Translations under genes and position numbers: made by a program
Part shown: positions 26,801-35,767 of the stretch, in pieces
Layout of the letters: each line of letters opens with the position of its first letter
Numbering within the stretch: position 1 is the first letter of the stretch
Notes under the pieces: generated by a model
The model's database searches: none
What the model was told of the DNA's origin: nothing
The model's input: the letters and a program-made list of their open reading frames with translations, nothing else
NCBI GenBank assembly: GCA_008933805.1
Contig: WBUH01000007.1
Location: forward strand, 1 to 64,000
Reading direction: 5' to 3'
DNA length: 64,000 nucleotides
Source of the DNA: Bacteroidota bacterium
GTDB taxonomy: Bacteria; Bacteroidota; Bacteroidia; UBA8524

Positions 26801-26924
26801 ATTAAACGCGGCCGGAATGAGATATGGAGCCAAGGCGGGACCCAATTATGACTATATAAATGGTGGTGAACTTCACGATGATCATCTTCATACTGAAAGA
26901 ATAAAAATAAAAGTAACTGTTTAA
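23880..26924 (+). CDS. Giant protein with C-terminal M15-like metallopeptidase signature (first gene of 22-kb operon)
   Basis: A 1014-residue protein without a signal peptide or membrane segment. The first ~250 residues (VNGVNVRYYIYRGIKFDNFF is typical) look like beta-rich structural domains, and the middle like further beta-sandwiches. The last ~100 residues carry a D,D-carboxypeptidase/M15-type zinc signature: QYHVNGDAFDI (His924, Asp931; family pattern SxHxxGxAxDI) and DDHLHTE (His1002, His1004; family HxH). M15 enzymes cut peptidoglycan stem peptides or cross-links. The Ser of SxHxxG is replaced by Gln, so activity is not certain. The next gene starts 4 bases on. It could be a peptidoglycan-cleaving effector or a self-wall remodelling enzyme for a large assembly. 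Confidence 0.65.
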   Translation: MHFFIDHTNLPNQTTSDMKFGPDPSNPTNKFNISTQFKLTKETKAFACQSGTMVVQQNALYPNLVNLIIKPSKPTTVNGVNVRYYIYRGIKFDNFFTKSGTTVSITAENANTNSEFMTYYWKIKKAVMAKIPAIKSSPLDIGYGNKNLPTNDPNYLSDQTYIRDIFNGKIKAKSFTVKEGMWIGNFNSSSQISFEIEVESEISYPGQLFTYQSWAVLWNATGLTNFALKRKKEEVYINIDPAAFFGMHTDVGVKAHGVTNPLKGATLYTTLISKFSNKNRVYLDIKSERGMSYNFYNNYKIGTNDPENIVLNQANGLTAVQLNNLAVHYGSNGWPIYYFDTATHQANTSKNKISFRLRIGGNTIPVVFIQNNKYSSSNANNRKCFFKNITETSQTEWTQNITLYYPDDGSTNHLNMATHLTVYYYVGQAVTSGTSRLLNKKYYDSAFCSIDMEGLGDTTIKNGHVENVSPVYIKEPLQTDGTGNFSFASQSGAYWDPNKVLFYSKVLEKRTEDSSGKTYLNTHLRRMNIGNSQFYSDLWNDFYIVCKQYPTATGTLKIPGLNSYHKALVKKEKEDLILLGLTTSELQQIKNTTTGLSSFHPRHIFLERDHTYPLVDTSADHRRYYKYTVKVQGVNDSGVPTMVTPTANIKVYSRDNQFFTSSAFAADQSVSAGANRIEFRIFRDGNIFINDNIDLSLVRKKTITDLQEVGDEPVYTLANDSSIPGDTSAAQTITYIYYNRDTPFLLPVLQPQANQCSLDIVMEDRKEFVSPSSGMTQAEKNAATATDFSNLGYTNHLRDYSDFNDNNVWIKNAYKDNTTGNVMTRGKIPGSSAGNRKYKKINKKIFMVHVDSDIVNASVHINNRFVYEATVRFFASPDLFAVFLGALIKVSIDVITPNTALNNHNVICEGFAFPDATSHPSQYHVNGDAFDIHYFQQEDGNETDDINFIKALYKFGGGLFRIGPSLLTTNLKTQLNAAGMRYGAKAGPNYDYINGGELHDDHLHTERIKIKVTV

Positions 26925-26928
26925 AAAT

Positions 26929-27759
26929 ATGAAATATTATTTAATGTTTTTTTGTATAGGTTTATTTGTATACTCCTGCAAACAACCCCAGGATAAAAAA
27001 GGTGTTAATCCAGATACACTTTATAAAAAATCTGTGGGAGTCGATAGCAAACAGTTTCAAGAATCACCACTAGAAAACACAGATACCTTAATCTCTGATG
27101 GAGAACCGGAAATAAGCCCCTTGCCTTTTCAAGCTAATTTTGAGTTCAAACAGCTGTCTAAATTAATTTCAAAAAGTAAAAAAATATACCGATTACCTGA
27201 AATTAAAAAATTAAACTACATAACTATTGACGTATCACCATGGCATTTTAAAAAATGCAAGAACGAGATTCCAATTGAAACAGTTTTTAATTTTACAAAG
27301 TATAGATATAAATTACCAAATGTTTCTATCTACAATGTATACTTAGTATGTGACACAACGCATTCAAATTATACAAATAATAATAATATTCTTAAAAATT
27401 GTTTGGCAGTTACACATCCTATTCACGGTTATCTCATTTTTTATAATAAGAAGGATAAAATGGCGCACATTCTTGCTGCATATTATTCTGATAACTCTGG
27501 AGAGGGCATAGGTTACAGAAATTTTAGTATTGATAAAAAATATACGATTCATTTTCAAGACCATGAATTGTCGCGCAAAGATGATAATTCGCCGTCTATT
27601 GATATTCTTAAATATAAATATTCTATTAATATATTACCTGAAGGAGAAATAAAAATTAATTACCCTAAAATTGAAGAACGAGATGAGTCTACAGGAAAAA
27701 TATTAGAGAAAGCGCCGCCAAAAACTAAAATAATTTCTTCAACCGGAGAACAAAAATAA
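26929..27759 (+). CDS. Lipoprotein partner of the M15-like protein
   Basis: A 276-residue protein with a lipobox (FVYSC at residues 13-17) and a Lys/Asp-rich linker, so lipid-anchored facing the periplasm. The mature domain (ITIDVSPWHFKKC ... VTHPIHGYLIFYNKKDK) is not recognised. It is coded 4 bases after the M15-like gene and 23 before the next. Because it is the only member of the operon with an export signal, and sits directly after a predicted wall hydrolase, a protective (immunity) or envelope-docking role is plausible. This is inference. Confidence 0.65.
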   Translation: MKYYLMFFCIGLFVYSCKQPQDKKGVNPDTLYKKSVGVDSKQFQESPLENTDTLISDGEPEISPLPFQANFEFKQLSKLISKSKKIYRLPEIKKLNYITIDVSPWHFKKCKNEIPIETVFNFTKYRYKLPNVSIYNVYLVCDTTHSNYTNNNNILKNCLAVTHPIHGYLIFYNKKDKMAHILAAYYSDNSGEGIGYRNFSIDKKYTIHFQDHELSRKDDNSPSIDILKYKYSINILPEGEIKINYPKIEERDESTGKILEKAPPKTKIISSTGEQK

Positions 27760-27782
27760 ATATTTACTAATTATCAATTGTA

Positions 27783-30700
27783 ATGGCAGAAAACTTAATT
27801 CCATTAAACGAAATAATATCAACAGATGAAATTCCAGACAGTTTAGGGTTCATCAAAGATGCCCTAAATGATGTCTTCTCTGAATTATTTGTTGCAGATA
27901 TACAAGCAAACATAAGCTTGTATAAAGAAAACGTAAATTATGAATTCAGTCTCATCAGCTCAGTACGACTGGAACTTGAAATACCTGGCTCAAATGGTCT
28001 AAAGCTAGTTCTTAATCCTGGTATAATTGAAAATGATACTTCGGAGTTCCCAATGTCCTTAGGATATTCCTGGCCTATTATAAAATACATTGAGGAGTTC
28101 AATTTAGCCAACTTTGATTTTCAGCCCCGTTCATTCTATGATATCTTAATTAATATTTGCAGGGCTACAGAGGCTGATTTACTCGCTGCTTTAGTTAATT
28201 CCTTTTATGAGTGGACAATATCTGATCGTGAACCCACTAACCCTGATGATGAAAGAAGCCCGGCTGAGAAATTTGTTGACGCATTCAATCTGAATTATAG
28301 CCCAACGACTCCCCTAGTCCTGCTTGATGATCCTGACGACTTAATAGTTTACGAAGATTTATTTAATCAACTAATAAGCAACGGGAATGAATTTGAAATA
28401 ATTGAAATTCTCTTCTCAGATTTTATTTTAGATTCAAATGTTGATGAAACTGTTCGAAAAATAGAAAAAGTTTTTAGTTCGTTTCTCGGGAATTTTACTC
28501 TTGACTATATTGAAAAACTAATCACGCCACATTTTTCGGCCTCATTACAGGATATTAATATCGCACTTGAGTTTCCGCGAACTATGTTACAACCTTTAGA
28601 TGAGAATGGAGAGGTGATTGAAGATGAAAATACTAAGGCTAGCCTCGTTTTTAATGTTGGCTCATTATTCTACAGCACCAAATCAGGTTTTGATTTTGAT
28701 AATGTTTCCAGCATATCAACTTCAACGCCGGTAATGATAGGCAAAACAGGATTAATTGCTAATATTAAAAATTTAAAATTTGACATCAATGATGACAAAA
28801 ATATTCCCGAAATAGACCAAGATGGCCGTGCACCCAGTTTTAAAGGGATTTATGTCGAATCATGCGATATCACGCTTCCAAAAAACTGGATAAAAAATGG
28901 GGGCACAAACAAAATAATTGTTGAAGATCTAATTCTTGGTTCAGAAGATGGAATCTCAGGCAAATTTAGCATTGCCAATTATCCTTTTGAATACCTTGTT
29001 AATTTTGAAGTTAGTAATAGCAGTAACATTAATGTTAACCAAGCTGAAGAAAAAATAACCATATCAGGCCCCAACTCAACTGAAGTCATTATCCCGTTCA
29101 ACGGCACAAAAGATGTATACATCAGGGATACTCCCATCTATCCTAATCTTTCTCATTACCATAAAGTAGATAAAACCACCGGGGCTATAACAACTCCCAT
29201 GGCCCCGGCTGGACTTTTAAATTACAAGTTTAATGATAACCTTTCAATTTCATTAGACTCATTTAATATAGAGTTTTCAAAAAATGAAGTAATATCAAGC
29301 AATATTACAGGTACTCTGATAGTAAAAGATACACCAGTTAGAGTAACTGTAATTATTGATGACGGATTTATTATTAAAGCCGATATTCCTAATGGACTGT
29401 CCCTTGTTGATAATAAAAATGTTACCATTATACTAAATGGCCTTACTCTTGGCAGGTCGAATGACATATCATTATTTGGCTTTGCAGGAAAAGCGCTGGT
29501 AAAATCAGATAATCCCTTTGTTGAAAAATTCATACCCAATTCAATAGTCGTTAATCGGTTATTATACCAATCGGATAACACATTAGAATTTGATATTGGT
29601 ATAGGCTGGAAAAGCGGTTTTAGCGTGACAGGAACCGACGAAAATGGTTTGCAAATAGTAATTCCCATTTCTAGGAAATCTGATAAAGACCCTGCGATCA
29701 AAATCGATAGTATAAAAATTGTTGCCAAAAAACAAAACGGTGAACTTGATATCAATACCAGTCTTATTGGTGCCACCTTTAATATTGGCGTTGTTACTGC
29801 AACAGTAAACGGGCTTGGATTTAAAACCGAAATTACATTTCCTGAGGGTGGCGGAAATCTTGGCGATGCGAATGCAAAACTTGCACTATTACCCCCCACG
29901 GGCATAGGTATCAGAGTAGAAGGAGGAGCAGTTACCGGTGGAGGCTTTTTAGATTTCGATTCAGAAAATGGCCGTTATTCAGGTGCACTTGATTTAGCAT
30001 TCACTGAGTTATCACTGGCAGCAATTGGTATTTTGGTTACAAAACTGCCAAGTGGAAAAAAAGGCTTTAGCTTTTTGGCAATTATTAGTGTGAAGTTTAC
30101 CCCCGCCGTACAATTAGGTTATGGCTTTACACTTAATAAAGTAGGTGGCATATTAGGCCTTCATAGGGTAATGGATGCTGATAATATACGAACCGGTGTA
30201 AGGGATGGCAGCATGTCCAAAGTAATGTTCCCAACAGAACCAAGTAAAAATGCCCCTGCCATTATCAGCCAGCTTGAAAGTTATTTCCCTACCGCTGAGG
30301 GTAGTTTTGTTTTCGGCCCTATGGCTGAAATAGGTTGGGGAACTCCTACCCTTATTTCTCTTGAACTGGCGCTAATTATCCAAATAAACCCATTCAATAT
30401 TGGGATTGCTGGTATTCTCAAATCATTGCTCCCATCTGCTGAAGAAGCATTACTAAAATTGCAGGTCGCATTTTTTGGGGAAATTAATATTCCTAAAAAA
30501 TTCATAAAATTCGATGCCAGCATCTTTGATTCCACACTACTCACGTTCTCGCTCTCTGGCGATATGGTGGTTCGTGTTTTCTGGGGCGATAAAGGCGGAT
30601 TTTTAATTTCCGTGGGAGGTTTCCATCCCAGTTTCACCGTGCCGGCTGAAATGGAAGTGAAGCATCCTGTACGAAGATTATCAATTACACTGATTGATAC

Positions 30701-31913
30701 CCGCAATTTCAGGATTAAGTCAGAAACTTATTTTGCCGTTACATCAAATACTGTACAATTCGGCACCAAGGTTGATTTGTTTGCAGGTTTTTCAGAGTTT
30801 TCAATTAGCGGACTGGTGCAGTTTGATGCATTAGTATACTTCAAGCCAAAATTCAGCTTTGAAGTGGATTTACATGCTTCAGTAGCGGCTAAAGCATTTG
30901 GCAAAAAACTAATGGGTGTTGATGTGAGTCTTCACCTTAGTGGCCCCAATAACTGGAATGCAAGAGGCACTGGTAAGTTTGAGATACTGTTTATTGATTT
31001 TGAAATTGACTTTAACGAAACCTGGGGTGAAAGAAAAGCCGATGAAGAACCCCCAGCAATAAATGTCTATAACCTTTTTGAGAATTCAATAAAAGAAAAG
31101 AACAATTGGGAACTGGTGTATGAACAGCATGATAGCACATTAGTAAGTTTCCGTAAAGTTGATAGTTCAGATTTGATATATCTGCCCGGTTCAATATTAA
31201 CGTTTAATCAACGGGCTGTTCCTTTGGGCGTACCTATTGATAAATATGGCAACCATAAGGTTGAACGTCAAAACCCAGTTGATGGAAAAGATAAATTTGA
31301 AATTACAAGAGTAGAATTATGGCTTGCCGATGTAGCCCAAATTACCCCTTCAACTACTAACTTTCCATTAGTGCTTGAGGACCTAAAAGAACAGTTTGCT
31401 CCCGGCGAATTCTTCACACTAAGCAATGCAAACGACAGTAGTGCAAAAGCACAGGGCTTTCTCAAAGCTCCTTCGTTCCAATTATACAAATCAGGAGCAA
31501 CAACACAATTGCCTGATGCATTTGTGAACCCTTACGAATTCAGTTACATCCGACGAAAAAGCCTGAAACTACAAGAAATTTACGTTGATTCAACAGAAAA
31601 TGATGCGAATAATATTGCTGTTGTAGTTCCGGAAAAGCAAGAAAGCTTTAATAATAGTCTGTGGAATAATTCAGCCAGTTTATCCCCTCTTTCACAATTT
31701 ACAGATGCTGCAGTAGCATTTTCACCATTCGATTCTTACTCTGTAACAGGCGAGAAATTCATCATTGTAAGTACAGAAACATTTGAGCTATATAACCAAC
31801 TAGAATATGGAACAGAGAATGAAGCAGCACAGGCATTAAAATATTTAATAAACGATAATATAATACAAGCAGGCGATTACATGGTAGTACCTGATTATGA
31901 GTTGGCTATTTAA
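27783..31913 (+). CDS. DUF6603-like giant protein
   Basis: A 1376-residue protein with no signal peptide and no membrane helix. The N-terminal ~250 residues are acidic and helical. Then comes a long region of repeating beta-strands, with a glycine-rich centre (LLPPTGIGIRVEGGAVTGGG near residue 705, LHRVMDADNIRTG near 795, FGPMAEIGWGTPTLISLELA near 845) that I associate with DUF6603, an uncharacterised family; this assignment is from memory. The C-terminal ~250 residues hold a further beta domain. It is coded 14 bases before the next gene. The extended beta layout would suit a large hydrophobic-groove or barrel-like assembly, but no function is known. Confidence 0.6.
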   Translation: MAENLIPLNEIISTDEIPDSLGFIKDALNDVFSELFVADIQANISLYKENVNYEFSLISSVRLELEIPGSNGLKLVLNPGIIENDTSEFPMSLGYSWPIIKYIEEFNLANFDFQPRSFYDILINICRATEADLLAALVNSFYEWTISDREPTNPDDERSPAEKFVDAFNLNYSPTTPLVLLDDPDDLIVYEDLFNQLISNGNEFEIIEILFSDFILDSNVDETVRKIEKVFSSFLGNFTLDYIEKLITPHFSASLQDINIALEFPRTMLQPLDENGEVIEDENTKASLVFNVGSLFYSTKSGFDFDNVSSISTSTPVMIGKTGLIANIKNLKFDINDDKNIPEIDQDGRAPSFKGIYVESCDITLPKNWIKNGGTNKIIVEDLILGSEDGISGKFSIANYPFEYLVNFEVSNSSNINVNQAEEKITISGPNSTEVIIPFNGTKDVYIRDTPIYPNLSHYHKVDKTTGAITTPMAPAGLLNYKFNDNLSISLDSFNIEFSKNEVISSNITGTLIVKDTPVRVTVIIDDGFIIKADIPNGLSLVDNKNVTIILNGLTLGRSNDISLFGFAGKALVKSDNPFVEKFIPNSIVVNRLLYQSDNTLEFDIGIGWKSGFSVTGTDENGLQIVIPISRKSDKDPAIKIDSIKIVAKKQNGELDINTSLIGATFNIGVVTATVNGLGFKTEITFPEGGGNLGDANAKLALLPPTGIGIRVEGGAVTGGGFLDFDSENGRYSGALDLAFTELSLAAIGILVTKLPSGKKGFSFLAIISVKFTPAVQLGYGFTLNKVGGILGLHRVMDADNIRTGVRDGSMSKVMFPTEPSKNAPAIISQLESYFPTAEGSFVFGPMAEIGWGTPTLISLELALIIQINPFNIGIAGILKSLLPSAEEALLKLQVAFFGEINIPKKFIKFDASIFDSTLLTFSLSGDMVVRVFWGDKGGFLISVGGFHPSFTVPAEMEVKHPVRRLSITLIDTRNFRIKSETYFAVTSNTVQFGTKVDLFAGFSEFSISGLVQFDALVYFKPKFSFEVDLHASVAAKAFGKKLMGVDVSLHLSGPNNWNARGTGKFEILFIDFEIDFNETWGERKADEEPPAINVYNLFENSIKEKNNWELVYEQHDSTLVSFRKVDSSDLIYLPGSILTFNQRAVPLGVPIDKYGNHKVERQNPVDGKDKFEITRVELWLADVAQITPSTTNFPLVLEDLKEQFAPGEFFTLSNANDSSAKAQGFLKAPSFQLYKSGATTQLPDAFVNPYEFSYIRRKSLKLQEIYVDSTENDANNIAVVVPEKQESFNNSLWNNSASLSPLSQFTDAAVAFSPFDSYSVTGEKFIIVSTETFELYNQLEYGTENEAAQALKYLINDNIIQAGDYMVVPDYELAI

Positions 31914-31927
31914 TTGCAAAAACAACT

Positions 31928-34900
31928 ATGAGTTCAGCATATTATAATTTCATTTCGTATATAAGAGAAGGATTCTCTAATACAATAACCGAACAGGACA
32001 TATTGGGTATACCTGATACCGGCTCCCCCCTTGTTCAGTATACCGCTCGAATATACCTGAATGGTGACGAAAATACGCCTAAACACAACCTGCCTATAAT
32101 GTTAGCAGGCCCTGGCGAAATTACCGGGATAGACGAAAAGGTAATTGTTAAAAAAGCGCCTCTAGCGGGCGATACAAATTTTAGTCCAACATTTGTCCCA
32201 TTTATTGAATTTTATTCACCCGATTTCCCATGGCGTTACACTGCTGCTGCTCCTGCACCAGCTGAAGAAAACGGAACACATGCCAAACGCTTAAGACCAT
32301 GGCTTACCCTTGTTACCCTTGAAGAAGAAGAGTTTACCCTGCTCGAACCTGCCGCCGAAGGTTTACCCTCGAGATTTAAATTAAACAACGCTGGAAACCT
32401 TTCAAAGTTAATTCCATCAGAACAGGAAATTTGGGCATGGGCGCACATACAGGTAAACAGTGATATTACCGATGATGGTCTATCCGAAACTACTAATATA
32501 ATTAATGATTATGCGGATTTAATACAAGACTCTCCTGATAAAGTAATATCAAGGATTATATCGCCACGTAAACTGAAGCTGAATAAAAACTATCGGGCCT
32601 TTTTAATACCTACTTTTAAAAGAGGGATACAAGCTGCATTAGGCCAAGAAGTACTGGCAGGTAAGCAAGAACCTGGCTGGTATCACAACCCTGTTAGTCC
32701 AAATACCAATCCTGATTACTTCCCATACTATTATAGCTGGGGATTTAGCACAGGCGAATATGGCGATTTTGAAAGTCTTGCGAGAAAAATCACCCCATCG
32801 GTGCCTTCTCCGGATATGGGTAAGATGAAAATGGACATGACCCGACCCAATCATGGATGGCTCGATAATATCGTTATTGAATCTCAGGAAGACTGGGATG
32901 GCCACCTGGATATGGAAGGGGTACTAAAACAACCTCTCCCGCTAACACCTGAATTGCCTATTGAAATCGAAACAGTTTATACCGACTTGGTGAACTTGGG
33001 TGATGACTTCCAAAACACTGCCAGCGGAACTATTACTGACCCAACTCTTACTATCCCCTTTTATGGACAGTGGTATGCAGGTGTTAGTAGGCTTGATGAA
33101 TTAAATAACAGGCCATGGTTAAACCTGATGAATAAAGACCCGCGTTTTAGGTTGATGGTTGGTGCAGGTCAGGAAGTGATACGTAACAACAGCCAGTCTT
33201 ATCTCGATAAAGCTTGGGGACAGGCAGGCGGAAAAGCAGGTGGCGGAGCAAGCACAAGTTTAGGTGGAGGTATTGGCAGTGGAACAGCTTTCAGAAGTGG
33301 CGGTGGCTTGCAACAATCCAACAAAACATTGCGAAAGCTGCAAACAGCCTATTTAGTTGCTGATAGGTTTTTCAAAAAACATACCCAGCAACTGCCTGAC
33401 GATGAATTCTTATCAGTATTTGGCCGTGTGCTCAACCGTATTAAACATAACTGTGGATGCACTGGAACATACGACCCCCCATTTGAATATATACCCAACC
33501 CACTCCCGCCAATGGTGCCTACCGTTCAATTTGTTACTACATCTTTTACACCTATTGTAACAGGAGGTTCCGCAAATATTGATTGGCAGTTTAACCAAGG
33601 TGCTCCTACAAATCCTTACATGTTAAAGGTACAGCAAACACACCTGGGTGCAACAATCGTGCATGATATTTATATGCCGGGTACACCAACTCATATCGTC
33701 ACATTAACCTATGCCGTGCTATCAAGTACCGAAATGGTTACCATGCAAATACTACCTTCAGCCCCTTATCTTATAGGTGAAAATGTAATTGCAACGGCTG
33801 AAATACCGGGAAGTGATGAAGGTGGCGGCGGTGAAACCCCTACCGTTGAGTTTTCATTTCTAACTTTCAACCCTGTAAGTTCAGGACCGTCAGCTAATGT
33901 GGATTGGATTTTTACACAAGATACTCCCTCCCTCCCTTACACATTGAATGTGGAGCAAACATACATGGGTCAAGTTACCGGGTTTACTATCGATATGCCG
34001 GGCAGTACACCATACACACACCCAATTATCTACGATGCCGGCTCCATGCCTGAAATTGTTACATTGATGATATTACCAGGCTCTGGTTATAATATCGGCA
34101 ATATAAGTGCTGCTGAAGCAGTTATACCACCTTACAATGTTGTAGGTGAAGGCGGAGGAGGTATAGGCGGAGGTGAGGGTGAGAGTTTCAACGTGCAGAT
34201 GACTACTGAAAGAAGTATTAAAGCCTGTGTAAAATGTAGTAGTGCATCCGTTAAAATCATAGATCCGGCATTCAGATCTCTAACGCGTAGAGGTAGCACC
34301 ATAATGCGTGTAATGGGATTTCACAAAAACAACCCCCACAATACAATTACCCAGGTGGGTAACGGAACAGTGAAAACAGTTCCGCCGTATACTTATCCCG
34401 GTAGTCAGCTTTCAGTTTCGTATGGTATTATGATGACTTATCCCATAAGTGATACTGATTTTGTACTCACCCATATGGAATACTCGTCTGGCAATTATGA
34501 TTGGAACGCTTACCCATATGACCCCAACTCAAACTTTAGGATTACCGCCAAAGTGATGAACGACATGCTAAATGCGGTTAACGAAACTATTAGCTTGTAT
34601 GACACTGAGTATACCCCCGACCCATTAGACGTAATCGATCTTGCCATCACTGCAAAAGAGGCTTTGCAGCCTTATAAAAACCTTAAAGCACTGGCCGATG
34701 CAAGAATCAAGGTGAATGGCGATCAACCTATAAGCCAAGCTGTTGAAGATTTTGAGTTCAACCCTGTAAAAACTGCACCGGTATTTGATATGCCGATGAT
34801 TAAACCACTGATTGAGTTTTATGATGAATTCTTCTGCCCCAACATATCTGAAATAGCAGATAATAGTATGACGTTGATGGAAGTGAATCGGCCATTTATT

Positions 34901-35737
34901 GAAGCCTATATGGTGGGTATTAACCACGAGTTGAACCGCAGGCTGTTATGGGACGAATATCCAACCGACCAACGTACGACCTTTTTCCGCTCTTTCTTTG
35001 AATCAAGCATGTATCCGCCACGCCCTGGTGAATATTTGACAGGGGCTGAAAGTAATAAACGTAGAGACATTACGGATATACATACGTGGGAGGATAAAGA
35101 ATTAGGTGAAAATAACCCCCGCTTACCTGCTGATGACGCCAGCATAGTACTGGTACTAAGGGCCGAATTACTACGTAAATTTCCCAACCTTGATTTGTAT
35201 GCGCAGGAAGCCGAATGGAAAACCGTGGGAGATAAAAAATATAGGGTTTTAAAAGAAGATACTGTGGAAAACCCTGTGAAACCCAAACGGCCGATATTTT
35301 TTGCCGATGCAAAACCCGATGTAAAAATGTTTGGCTTTGCGCTTACTCGCCAACAAGTAGAAGGTAGTGCAGACCCTGAAGATAATGAGCCTGGATACTT
35401 TTTTGTATTTCAGGAGCGTGGTGGAGAAGTTAGATTTGGCTTCAGTATTCCAACAGATGAAAGCGAGTTCAGTAATGAGCCGGAAAACTGGGAAGACCTT
35501 AACTGGGGTCATATAGCCGGAAGCCTTGAAGCTATCGATGAAATGACCTACATACCGATTGAACAAGCAAACTGGCTACCGGGGAATAATATACCCGTTG
35601 GCCTTCCTATAGAAGACGGTCCAAGCAGCAACCCAGACTTGTTTTGGGGTAATAACTCAGCTGATATGGCTTACATACTGTATGATAAGCCGGTAAAACT
35701 ATCATTCCACGCATCTACAATGCTGGCTAATGTTTAA
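31928..35737 (+). CDS. Conserved giant protein with two inserted Ig-like domains
   Basis: A 1269-residue protein, no signal peptide. The body has motifs that look strongly conserved: PDFPWRYT and RLRPWLTLVTLEEEEF (residues ~97-138), IPFYGQWYAGVSRLDELNNR and NKDPRFRLMVGAGQEVIRNN (~375-430). A Gly/Ser-rich linker follows near 440-465. At ~530-740 two tandem ~105-residue beta domains (PTVQFVTTSFTPIVTGGSAN and PTVEFSFLTFNPVSSGPSAN) are clear duplicates separated by EGGGGE-type linkers. The conserved body then resumes (KACVKCSSASVKI, with a CxxC). I recall comparable LRPWL-type proteins in other phyla but cannot name a family. Fourth gene of the operon. Confidence 0.65.
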   Translation: MSSAYYNFISYIREGFSNTITEQDILGIPDTGSPLVQYTARIYLNGDENTPKHNLPIMLAGPGEITGIDEKVIVKKAPLAGDTNFSPTFVPFIEFYSPDFPWRYTAAAPAPAEENGTHAKRLRPWLTLVTLEEEEFTLLEPAAEGLPSRFKLNNAGNLSKLIPSEQEIWAWAHIQVNSDITDDGLSETTNIINDYADLIQDSPDKVISRIISPRKLKLNKNYRAFLIPTFKRGIQAALGQEVLAGKQEPGWYHNPVSPNTNPDYFPYYYSWGFSTGEYGDFESLARKITPSVPSPDMGKMKMDMTRPNHGWLDNIVIESQEDWDGHLDMEGVLKQPLPLTPELPIEIETVYTDLVNLGDDFQNTASGTITDPTLTIPFYGQWYAGVSRLDELNNRPWLNLMNKDPRFRLMVGAGQEVIRNNSQSYLDKAWGQAGGKAGGGASTSLGGGIGSGTAFRSGGGLQQSNKTLRKLQTAYLVADRFFKKHTQQLPDDEFLSVFGRVLNRIKHNCGCTGTYDPPFEYIPNPLPPMVPTVQFVTTSFTPIVTGGSANIDWQFNQGAPTNPYMLKVQQTHLGATIVHDIYMPGTPTHIVTLTYAVLSSTEMVTMQILPSAPYLIGENVIATAEIPGSDEGGGGETPTVEFSFLTFNPVSSGPSANVDWIFTQDTPSLPYTLNVEQTYMGQVTGFTIDMPGSTPYTHPIIYDAGSMPEIVTLMILPGSGYNIGNISAAEAVIPPYNVVGEGGGGIGGGEGESFNVQMTTERSIKACVKCSSASVKIIDPAFRSLTRRGSTIMRVMGFHKNNPHNTITQVGNGTVKTVPPYTYPGSQLSVSYGIMMTYPISDTDFVLTHMEYSSGNYDWNAYPYDPNSNFRITAKVMNDMLNAVNETISLYDTEYTPDPLDVIDLAITAKEALQPYKNLKALADARIKVNGDQPISQAVEDFEFNPVKTAPVFDMPMIKPLIEFYDEFFCPNISEIADNSMTLMEVNRPFIEAYMVGINHELNRRLLWDEYPTDQRTTFFRSFFESSMYPPRPGEYLTGAESNKRRDITDIHTWEDKELGENNPRLPADDASIVLVLRAELLRKFPNLDLYAQEAEWKTVGDKKYRVLKEDTVENPVKPKRPIFFADAKPDVKMFGFALTRQQVEGSADPEDNEPGYFFVFQERGGEVRFGFSIPTDESEFSNEPENWEDLNWGHIAGSLEAIDEMTYIPIEQANWLPGNNIPVGLPIEDGPSSNPDLFWGNNSADMAYILYDKPVKLSFHASTMLANV

Positions 35738-35767
35738 TTCTATTAATTCATAAACGTATTTAAAAAA

